Source: Ignavibacteriales bacterium
GTDB taxonomy: Bacteria; Bacteroidota; Ignavibacteria; Ignavibacteriales; Ignavibacteriaceae
Assembly: GCA_016709765.1 (NCBI GenBank)
Contig: JADJMD010000013.1
Location: 496,001 to 560,000 of the forward strand
Direction of reading: 5' to 3'
DNA length: 64,000 nucleotides
Made by a program: the position numbers and the translations under genes. The stretch's first letter is position 1, and every line of letters begins with the position of its first letter. This document shows positions 1 to 7,368 of this stretch, one piece after another. The notes under the pieces were generated by a model. That model was not told the DNA's origin and did not search any database. It was given only the letters and a program-made list of their open reading frames with translations.

Positions 1-19
1 TTAAAACAATTGGTGAATT

Positions 20-628
20 ATGTTTAAAAAATTACTCCCAAAAGAAGAAAAGTATTTCGAAGACTTTAAAGAAATGATAACTTTCATTGAAGAAATGGCT
101 GATCATACCGAAAAAATATTTCGGTTTGATGATACCCAAAATCATATCCTTAAAATGAAACCGCTTGAAGTAAGATGTGATGAAATAGCTGCAAAAATCA
201 CAAAAAGATTAAATAAAACATATATCACCCCTTTTGATAGAGAAGATATCTTTGCTCTTATAAAAAGATTAGATGACATAAGCGATATGCTGCTTGGCGC
301 AACGGTTAGAGTTGAAACTTTTCATATAGAAAAAAAAATAGACTATGCTGATAAACTTGCTCTGATAATACGTGAGCAGGTTAAAGAACTTGGAGTAGCC
401 ATTCAGGATTTAAAAGTAAAACGAGTAAATGAATTAAAAGCTGTTAAAGTTCTTGAAGTTGAAGCCGACAGAGTATATCAACAGGCGATAAAAGAATTAT
501 TTGAAAAAGAGAAAGATGCAATTGAACTAATCAAGAAAAAGGAGATTATAGATTTACTTGAACGCACAAGCGATAGATGTCAATCAACTGCAAATGTAAT
601 TTTATCAATCTTCATTAAGAACGCATAA
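20..628 (+). CDS. DUF47 family PhoU-like protein
   Basis: 202-residue, almost entirely alpha-helical and charged protein with no signal peptide or membrane segment. Length and composition match the DUF47/PhoU-related family (begins MFKKLLPKEEKYF; a central segment is rich in acidic and basic heptads). Family members are cytoplasmic partners of low-affinity phosphate permeases and are usually encoded directly upstream of PiT. The next gene here is a PiT permease 10 bp downstream, so the two form an operon. Likely role: controlling or gating phosphate uptake. Only 19 bases lie upstream in the window, so the promoter cannot be judged. Confidence 0.9.
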   Translation: MFKKLLPKEEKYFEDFKEMITFIEEMADHTEKIFRFDDTQNHILKMKPLEVRCDEIAAKITKRLNKTYITPFDREDIFALIKRLDDISDMLLGATVRVETFHIEKKIDYADKLALIIREQVKELGVAIQDLKVKRVNELKAVKVLEVEADRVYQQAIKELFEKEKDAIELIKKKEIIDLLERTSDRCQSTANVILSIFIKNA

Positions 629-638
629 AGAATATCGT

Positions 639-1628
639 ATGGAAGTAGTAATACTGATTATTGTTCTAGCCTTAGTTTTTGATTTTTACAACGGAATGAA
701 TGATGCTGCAAACTCAATTGCAACAATTGTATCAACCAGAGTACTAACACCATTACAAGCTGTTGCTTGGGCGGCGTTTTTCAACTTTATTGCAGCATTT
801 GCTTTTGGAGTGGGTGTAGCTACAACCATTGGAAAAGGAATTGTTGATGTAAATATCGTAGATAATTTTGTAATCTTTTCAGGGATAATGGGTGCAGTAG
901 TATTGACCGCGACAGCAACACATTTTGGATTACCAATAAGTGTTTCTCATGCTATAATTGGTGGTTATGGGGGCGCAGCTTTAATGAAAGGCGGAATTGC
1001 TGCAATAATAATCTCAGGTTATACAAAAGTATTAATATTTATTTTTCTTGCCCCTATTATTGGAATGGTTATGGCTTCTCTTTTTTCAATAGCCACATTA
1101 TGGATTGTAAAAGATAAGGCTCCAAGAAAAGTAGATAAATATTTCAGAAAACTTCAGCTTGTTTCCGCAGCAGTATATAGCTTAAGCCATGGCTCCAATG
1201 ATGCACAAAAAACTATTGGTATAATTACAATCGTTCTATTTACGAATAAACTTCTCGGTGAAACTTTTTATGTTCCTTTCTGGGTAATAATTTTGAGTCA
1301 TACGGTTATTGCACTTGGTACTTTGTTTGGAGGGTGGAAAGTTATAAAAACACTTGGAATGCGTGTAACAAAACTTACACCATTTGGTGGATTCAGTGCA
1401 GAAACTGCTGCTGGTTTAACCATAATTGGTGCAACTTTGGGTGGAATACCTGTTAGTACAACACATACAATAACAGGTTCCATAATTGGAGTTGGTTCAG
1501 TTAAAGGTTTATCTGCTGTTAGATGGGGCGTGGCAAAAAACATTTTATGGGCTTGGGTTCTTACAATTCCATTATCAGCATTATTTGCAATGATTACTTA
1601 TTTAATTGTAACAGAAATATTTAAATAG
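639..1628 (+). CDS. PiT-family inorganic phosphate transporter
   Basis: 329-residue polytopic membrane protein. It carries the two inverted PiT signatures: NGMNDAANS near residues 18-26 and HGSNDAQKT near 184-192, both at the start of membrane helices. Short PiT proteins of about 330 residues take up phosphate, often as a metal-phosphate complex, using the ion gradient. It follows the DUF47 gene by 10 bp, the usual pairing. No PstCAB transporter is present in the window, so this is the visible inner-membrane phosphate route. The gene is intact. Confidence 0.95.
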   Translation: MEVVILIIVLALVFDFYNGMNDAANSIATIVSTRVLTPLQAVAWAAFFNFIAAFAFGVGVATTIGKGIVDVNIVDNFVIFSGIMGAVVLTATATHFGLPISVSHAIIGGYGGAALMKGGIAAIIISGYTKVLIFIFLAPIIGMVMASLFSIATLWIVKDKAPRKVDKYFRKLQLVSAAVYSLSHGSNDAQKTIGIITIVLFTNKLLGETFYVPFWVIILSHTVIALGTLFGGWKVIKTLGMRVTKLTPFGGFSAETAAGLTIIGATLGGIPVSTTHTITGSIIGVGSVKGLSAVRWGVAKNILWAWVLTIPLSALFAMITYLIVTEIFK

Positions 1629-1637
1629 CTTAAATAA

Positions 1638-1811
1638 TTATTCTATATAATATGATTGATAAATAACTTCGTATTCTTGTGACCATTCATTATAATTTTC
1701 ATTCTCAATTTCTTTTTTAGATTCAGAGAATGCTTTCATTTCATAACCATCAAGTTCTTTTGTCTGAACCCGTTTTAGCAGATTTGTAAAAAATGATTCT
1801 TCCCTTTTCAT
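1638..1811 (-). CDS. Small acidic protein, 57 residues, unknown function
   Basis: A 57-codon reading frame starting MKREESFFTNLLKR and ending YQSYYIE, with a Shine-Dalgarno-like AAGGA five bases before the ATG. It is charged, with several Tyr and Glu residues, no signal peptide and no membrane segment. It converges on the PiT gene, ending 9 bp from its stop. It lies downstream of the PstS-like gene on the same strand, with a 93-bp gap. I do not recognise a family. The ribosome site and balanced composition make it more likely real than chance. Confidence 0.5.
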   Translation of the reverse strand: MKREESFFTNLLKRVQTKELDGYEMKAFSESKKEIENENYNEWSQEYEVIYQSYYIE

Positions 1812-1904
1812 AATTGTCCTTATTTGTTAAATAAACTTATTATAAAAAAAAGAATCTAGTATTAACTTAATATTATGCTTTAATTAAATAATCATTACCA
1901 GCTA

Positions 1905-2735
1905 TCATAATTTATTTTCCCACAATGGAATGAATCCAGACTGGCGAACGATATTCTGCCCTGATGGAGAAAGAACCCAATCAATAAATTTCTTAACTGT
2001 TCCATCCGGTGTTTTTGAAGTAAAGAAATGAAGATATCTGATGATTGGATAAGTATCATTTCTAATGTTATTTTCTGATGGATCGATACCTTCAATTTCT
2101 GCGTCAATTATTTTTCCCACATAACCCATTCCACCGTAACCTATAGCGTTTTCAGATTCCTCAACAAACCTTATAACTTCTTTTGTCGTAGATTTAACTA
2201 TGGAATTATCAGTGTAATTATCACCATCAAGGATGTGATCTTTTAAATAAAGATATGTTCCTGAGTTTGGATTTCTGGTTACAACATTTATTGTGGTATC
2301 CTTACCTCCAAACACTTTCCAGTTTTTTACTTTACCCGTGTAGATATCTTTAAGTTGATTTAATGTTAAATTTTTAACCGGATTATTTGGATTTAAATAA
2401 ATACTTAACGCATCTTTTGCAATTAAAAATACTAGCCCTAATGAGCCATAGTATTCAGCAAGGTTTTTTGCTTCTTCCGGTTTCAAGTTTCGTGAAGCCG
2501 TACAAATATCGGACCCATTATTTATAAGAGCTTTAATTCCGATTGCTGTTCCACCACCAGATACTATTATTGATATTCCAGGGTTTTCTTTCATAAATTG
2601 TTCAGCAAGATTTAATGTTAGTTCTAACATAGTATCCGAGCCAACAATTTTTATTTCTTTTTTTTCTAAGGGCTTATATGAACAACTTAAAATTAATAAA
2701 AAGAGAACAAACAGTATTTTCTTCCAATTCATCAT
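1905..2735 (-). CDS. PstS-like phosphate-binding lipoprotein
   Basis: Periplasmic substrate-binding protein of the PBP-like (PstS) type. A hydrophobic leader ends in a lipobox with Cys (LILSC), then the mature domain starts KIVGSDTMLELT, the usual PstS phosphate-loop start. SGGGTAIG and the late segment NSGTY complete the anion site. The start is placed at the ATG one base after the stop of the upstream peptidase gene. An in-frame ATG at 2753 would add six residues and overlap that gene. Known PstS proteins deliver phosphate to PstCAB or act as phosphate sensors. No PstCAB is in the window, so it is an orphan here. It is translationally close to the M28 peptidase gene. Confidence 0.85.
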   Translation of the reverse strand: MMNWKKILFVLFLLILSCSYKPLEKKEIKIVGSDTMLELTLNLAEQFMKENPGISIIVSGGGTAIGIKALINNGSDICTASRNLKPEEAKNLAEYYGSLGLVFLIAKDALSIYLNPNNPVKNLTLNQLKDIYTGKVKNWKVFGGKDTTINVVTRNPNSGTYLYLKDHILDGDNYTDNSIVKSTTKEVIRFVEESENAIGYGGMGYVGKIIDAEIEGIDPSENNIRNDTYPIIRYLHFFTSKTPDGTVKKFIDWVLSPSGQNIVRQSGFIPLWENKL

Positions 2736-2736
2736 A

Positions 2737-4386
2737 CTATTTTTCTTCTGCAAATGATCTTAAACGGGCATTTATAAAAGGGGAACTATTTTTCCATACA
2801 GGAGTTTCAATTTGATCTGCCAGATGAAAACATAAATCAAATAATATTTTAGCATGTTTAGATGCCGCTTCTGAATCTATATCCTGTTTTAAGTCATCGA
2901 ATGGTGAGTGATATCTTTCTAAATAATAATCAATAAAAGCTTTCAATACTTGGTCTTTGCTCTTCGTTTTGTTAGTCAATCCTTCCAATACTAATATTGA
3001 AGGAATACCACCAACTGCAAATGCTAATTGATCAGATTTATTAAAGGCATCAAAGCTCCTGAATTGAGATGGTATACCCTCAACCAATAAACCATATCGT
3101 GCCGCTGTTTGATTGAGATAAACATCAAGATTTGAATATTGAGTTCCAATCGGTACTAAACTTTGAAAATCTTTAAACATTGCAATGCCATCTATATTAA
3201 TATTTGCTATTGTTTTATAGAGTGGAACTACTGGATTATCTATATAATAACTGGAACCAAGCAATCCTTTTTCTTCTCCTGTTGTTGCAAAAAAAAGAAC
3301 AGATCTTTTAGGTTTCACCTTAAGTTCAGAAAATGCTTTTGCAATTTCAAGCATAACCGAAATTCCTATTGCATTATCAAGTGCGCCATTATAAATAGAA
3401 TCTCCATTTATTGGAATTCCTATACCCAGATGATCATAATGAGCTGAAACTATTAAATAAGAATTCTTTAAATCCGTATCGCTTCCACTTATTAATCCAA
3501 TTATATTTTTTGCAACAAAATCTCGTTCTTTAAACACACCCTTAAATTTTAATTTTGTATTTAATGGAAATGATCTAATGCTATTTTCTTTATTCATTCT
3601 AATTATATCAGCAAAAGTAAAACCTGTACCGGTAAAAAGTTTATCAGCGATCTTGGGATTTATAATAACACTAAGATTAGTCGTAACGGAATACGCAAGA
3701 GTAACATCTTCATTGTCAAAATCTTTTTCAACAGCGTCCCAATCATCATATTGAATTAATGATATTTGAATTGTGCCGGCTGCACCTCGCGAAAGTGCCA
3801 TTCTTCTTTTGGATTCTGAGTAACTATAAATTGTTGGAGATAGTCCATTAAAATAATCTTCATCTTCTGATCTCGGCTCTCCATCTATATATACAACTAT
3901 CTTATCTTCTACATCAACATTTTGATAATCATTGTAATCATATTCAGGAGCTATGATACCATATCCTACAAAAACTAATGGTAATGGAGTTGGAATAAAC
4001 GTTTGTTGTCCTGATCTGTAAAGGAAATAGTCTTTTGCATATTTTAAATTTGAGGTATCTGTTTCTGAAATAAGTGTTAACTCTGAAGAAGATAGTGGTA
4101 AACTTCCATGCATAGGTATATTTTGGAAGTAACTATTATTATTTGGAATTTCACCTAATCCATACTTTGTGAATTCTCCTGCGATATAATTTGCTGCGAT
4201 TTCTCCACCTAAACTACCAGTTCCTCTTCCCTGCAAGGAATCGTCCGCTAAAACTTGAAGATGTTTGTAAATTGATTTGCCTGAGATTGAATCTCTTACT
4301 GAATAGAAATTTTTACCATCCTGCGCGTATATATTCGCAGAATTTATAATAAAAATCATGGCAAATATTTGAAAAATGTTTTTCAC
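2737..4386 (-). CDS. M28-family zinc aminopeptidase, exported
   Basis: 549 residues with a signal peptide ending at about residue 21 (NIYAQ). The M28 metal ligands are all visible: HYDHLG (His316, Asp318), GALDNA (Asp337), TGEEKG (Glu371/Glu372), NIDG (Asp399) and YHSPFDD (His493). The segment from about 130 to 290 resembles the protease-associated insert common in this family. It probably removes N-terminal residues from peptides in the periplasm or outside the cell. It is cotranscribed with the PstS-like gene (1-bp gap) and lies just after the terminator of the T9SS/TonB unit, so it may have its own weak promoter or depend on read-through. Confidence 0.88.
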   Translation of the reverse strand: MKNIFQIFAMIFIINSANIYAQDGKNFYSVRDSISGKSIYKHLQVLADDSLQGRGTGSLGGEIAANYIAGEFTKYGLGEIPNNNSYFQNIPMHGSLPLSSSELTLISETDTSNLKYAKDYFLYRSGQQTFIPTPLPLVFVGYGIIAPEYDYNDYQNVDVEDKIVVYIDGEPRSEDEDYFNGLSPTIYSYSESKRRMALSRGAAGTIQISLIQYDDWDAVEKDFDNEDVTLAYSVTTNLSVIINPKIADKLFTGTGFTFADIIRMNKENSIRSFPLNTKLKFKGVFKERDFVAKNIIGLISGSDTDLKNSYLIVSAHYDHLGIGIPINGDSIYNGALDNAIGISVMLEIAKAFSELKVKPKRSVLFFATTGEEKGLLGSSYYIDNPVVPLYKTIANINIDGIAMFKDFQSLVPIGTQYSNLDVYLNQTAARYGLLVEGIPSQFRSFDAFNKSDQLAFAVGGIPSILVLEGLTNKTKSKDQVLKAFIDYYLERYHSPFDDLKQDIDSEAASKHAKILFDLCFHLADQIETPVWKNSSPFINARLRSFAEEK

Positions 4387-4418
4387 TACTTTAAATCTAT
4401 AAAATATCTGTCCAATAA

Positions 4419-4448
4419 TAAAAAAGGACGCCGCGAGATGCAGCGTCC
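4419..4448 (-). terminator. Rho-independent terminator of the T9SS/TonB unit
   Basis: Read on the minus strand, GGACGC pairs with GCGTCC, extended by a G-T pair and two inner G-C pairs around a 5-nt loop, and is followed directly by six T. It lies about 30 bp after the stop of the duplicated T9SS gene, separating it from the peptidase gene. Confidence 0.85.
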
Positions 4449-4478
4449 CTCGTCGAAGGAGAGGATTGAGAGAGAAAA

Positions 4479-7319
4479 TTATTTTAGTAAAGTCATTTTT
4501 TTAGATACAACTATATTACCTGCCTCCAAACTGTAGATATATATTCCGCTTGATAAACTGGAAGCATCAAAATTAACTTGGTAAGTTCCTGTTGATTTGA
4601 AATCATTAACAAGTAAAGCTACTTGTTGCCCCAAGATATTATATACAGTTAGTTTAACATTTGTAGGCTCAATAACAGAGTATGATATCTTTGTGCTAGG
4701 ATTAAATGGATTTGGATAATTCTGTGATAAATTATAATTAGTTGGAGTTGTACCGCTAATCTTAATTTCTTCAACATCAGTGGTTACTTCAGGTTTAAAT
4801 CTTGCCCAGCCAAATGTCCAATCTTCAGAACCAAAAGCTCCAACAAATGTTGCTGTCGGATCAAAGAATCCATCATTAGGTGGTGTTCCAGCACCTGTTA
4901 AAGTAGGAGATCCTCCCAAAGGTAAAAAGTTTGGATTATTTAGATCGAATGGTGCTACCAAAGAAACTTCGGCATTAGTAACAAAAGAACGGTTGTTGTT
5001 TGAACTAAAGAATAAACTTGGATTGAATGTTCCGTTTGATGATACTGAGTCAATCACTGCACCTGTATTACCAGATACTATACTGTTCTTTACATACATC
5101 ACTCCGTTCTGTGCATCTGTTGTTGTATTGACTCCATCTATCAATATTCCTAACGGCCAACCCATATCTAATGTATTGTTTATCTTATTCTGTGATGATC
5201 TTCTTAAATGCATTCCTCTTTTGAACAATGAATTAATCGGTGTTGTTGTTGTGGCCAATGGTCCTACCAATGTTACATTCCACCACGTTGGTGATGTCCT
5301 TGGTGAATTTGTTGATCCTGATCCATCGTTATCTGATTCAAATCCGTTTGATCCCGATTGATCTGCTACTTCTGGATCTCTCAATCCTACTAAGAATTGA
5401 AGTTTTCCTTGAAATCCAAAGTCTGTATCAAATTCATCATCCCAACCTCTGTAGGCTATTAAATGCTTACAGTTTACTGTGCCGCCAAACCACTCATATG
5501 AATCATCTCCACTATAACTTACCTGTATATAATCTATTGTTGTGCCTCTGCCTACTCCACCAAATGTTAATCCGTTGATCTCATTGTTTAATGAATATGC
5601 TACGCCTGGATATTCTATTCTTACATATTTCATTACACCGCTATTATCTTCTGGATCTGTTCCACCATATTGATCTCCTGGACCTTCTATTGATGCTACT
5701 CCACCAGGCACATTGATTGGTGCATTACCTAATAATATTATGCCTCCCCAGTCTCCGTATGTTGGTTCCTGAAGTGAGCCTGGTTTGTTGAATTCACTTG
5801 TAAATACTATTGGATTATTTACTGTGCCTTCTGCCATTATTTTTCCACCTGGTTTGATTATCAAACTTCCTAGTGTTGAATTCTCTCCATAGATAATTGT
5901 TCCTGGTTCTATTGTTAATGTCGCTCCTGATTGTACTCTTACTAAATCTCTCAACAAATATGTGTTGTTCGATGTCCATGTTGTATTACTTGTTATATCA
6001 CCTGTGACAACTACTTGTTGCTTATCGCTGACCATAAATTTAGCCCAACCCGCTGTCCAATCTTCAGAGCCAAAAGCACCAACAAATGTTGCTGTCGGAT
6101 CAAAGAATCCATCATTAGGTGGTGTTCCTCCTCCTGTTAATACTGGTGAGCCTGGTTTAGGCAGAAAATTTGGATTTTCTAAATTGAAAGGATTTCTTAA
6201 CAGAACTTCAGCATTAGTAGGAAAAGAACGGTTGTTGTTTGAACTAAAGAATAAACTTGGATTAAATGTTCCATTTGATGATACTGAGTCTATCACTGCT
6301 CCTGTATTACCTGATACTATACTGTTCTTTACATACATTACTCCGTTCTGTGCATCTGTCGTTGTATTCACGCCATCTATCAATATTCCTAATGGCCATC
6401 CCATATCTAATGTATTGTTTATCTTATTCTGTGATGATCTTCTTAAATGCATTCCTCTTTTGAACAATGAATTAATCGGTGTTGTTGTTGTGGCCAATGG
6501 TCCTACCAATGTTACATTCCACCACGTTGGTGATGTCCTTGGTGAATTTGTTGATCCTGATCCATCGTTATCTGATTCAAATCCGTTTGATCCTGATTGA
6601 TCTGCTACTTCTGGATCTCTCAATCCTACTAAGAATTGAAGTTTTCCACTAAATCCAAAGTCTGTATCAAATTCATCATCCCATCCTCTGTAGGCTATTA
6701 AATGCTTACAGTTTACTGTGCCGCCAAACCACTCATATGAATCATCTCCACTATAACTTACCTGTATATAATCTATTGTTGTGCCTCTGCCTACTCCACC
6801 AAATGTTAATCCGTTGATCTCATTGTTTAATGAATATGCTACGCCTGGATATTCTATTCTTACATATTTCATTACACCGCTATTATCTTCTGGATCTGTT
6901 CCACCATATTGATCTCCTGGACCTTCTATTGATGCTACTCCACCAGGCACATTGATTGGTGCATTACCTAATAATATTATGCCTCCCCAGTCTCCGTATG
7001 TTGGTTCCTGAAGTGAGCCTGGTTTGTTGAATTCACTTGTAAATACTATTGGATTATTTACTGTGCCTTCTGCCATTATTTTTCCACCTGGTTTGATTAT
7101 CAAACTTCCTAGTGTTGAATTCTCTCCATAGATAATTGTTCCCGGTTCTATTGTTAATGTTGCTCCTGATTGTACTCTTACTAAATCTCTCAACAAATAT
7201 GTGTTGTTCGATGTCCATGTTGTATTACTTGTTATATCACCCGTGACAATTATCTGTGCAAAGGACATGCCTCCTGCAAGCAAAAAACTAAAAAACAGAA
7301 AAAGAACTTTCCTCATCAT
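4479..7319 (-). CDS. T9SS-secreted protein with two near-identical 413-residue units
   Basis: 946 residues. The signal peptide spans 1-22. Unit A (23-435) and unit B (436-848) are nearly identical, then comes a linker and a type A T9SS sorting domain (NYPNPFNPST near 875, C-terminal KKMTLLK). Each unit starts VTGDITSNTTW and contains LTIEPGTIIYGE, GDWGGIILLGN and GWDDEFDTDFGF. The short hydrophobic repeats suggest a parallel beta-helix. SD AGGAG favours the second ATG (7316). It follows the TonB receptor by 49 bp and shares its terminator, so it is probably an exported partner of that receptor at the cell surface. Proteins of this type are common beside TonB receptors in Bacteroidota, but their ligand is not established. 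A phosphate-related ligand is inferred from the neighbours and the PHO-like box. Confidence 0.85.
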   Translation of the reverse strand: MMRKVLFLFFSFLLAGGMSFAQIIVTGDITSNTTWTSNNTYLLRDLVRVQSGATLTIEPGTIIYGENSTLGSLIIKPGGKIMAEGTVNNPIVFTSEFNKPGSLQEPTYGDWGGIILLGNAPINVPGGVASIEGPGDQYGGTDPEDNSGVMKYVRIEYPGVAYSLNNEINGLTFGGVGRGTTIDYIQVSYSGDDSYEWFGGTVNCKHLIAYRGWDDEFDTDFGFSGKLQFLVGLRDPEVADQSGSNGFESDNDGSGSTNSPRTSPTWWNVTLVGPLATTTTPINSLFKRGMHLRRSSQNKINNTLDMGWPLGILIDGVNTTTDAQNGVMYVKNSIVSGNTGAVIDSVSSNGTFNPSLFFSSNNNRSFPTNAEVLLRNPFNLENPNFLPKPGSPVLTGGGTPPNDGFFDPTATFVGAFGSEDWTAGWAKFMVSDKQQVVVTGDITSNTTWTSNNTYLLRDLVRVQSGATLTIEPGTIIYGENSTLGSLIIKPGGKIMAEGTVNNPIVFTSEFNKPGSLQEPTYGDWGGIILLGNAPINVPGGVASIEGPGDQYGGTDPEDNSGVMKYVRIEYPGVAYSLNNEINGLTFGGVGRGTTIDYIQVSYSGDDSYEWFGGTVNCKHLIAYRGWDDEFDTDFGFQGKLQFLVGLRDPEVADQSGSNGFESDNDGSGSTNSPRTSPTWWNVTLVGPLATTTTPINSLFKRGMHLRRSSQNKINNTLDMGWPLGILIDGVNTTTDAQNGVMYVKNSIVSGNTGAVIDSVSSNGTFNPSLFFSSNNNRSFVTNAEVSLVAPFDLNNPNFLPLGGSPTLTGAGTPPNDGFFDPTATFVGAFGSEDWTFGWARFKPEVTTDVEEIKISGTTPTNYNLSQNYPNPFNPSTKISYSVIEPTNVKLTVYNILGQQVALLVNDFKSTGTYQVNFDASSLSSGIYIYSLEAGNIVVSKKMTLLK
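4776..7253 (-). repeat. Tandem 1,239-bp intragenic duplication
   Basis: Two direct copies, about 4776-6014 and 6015-7253, in phase (1,239 bp is 413 codons). The same landmark occurs at 5991 and 7230. About 5000-6000 and 6240-7240 are almost base-for-base identical, including third positions. The stretches 4885-4990 and 6124-6230 have clearly diverged (encoding SLVAPFDLNNPNFLP versus LLRNPFNLENPNFLP). This patchwork suggests a duplication followed by gene conversion, or diversification of one short segment. Confidence 0.95.
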
Positions 7320-7368
7320 GTACTCCTAATATATTTATGTTTGAATGATTAAATTATTTATCAAAATT

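Noticed and set aside
4780..6600. Long plus-strand open frames across the duplicated T9SS gene
   Set aside because: They are antisense frames of the repeated gene. They appear twice because the DNA is duplicated and have no ribosome site.
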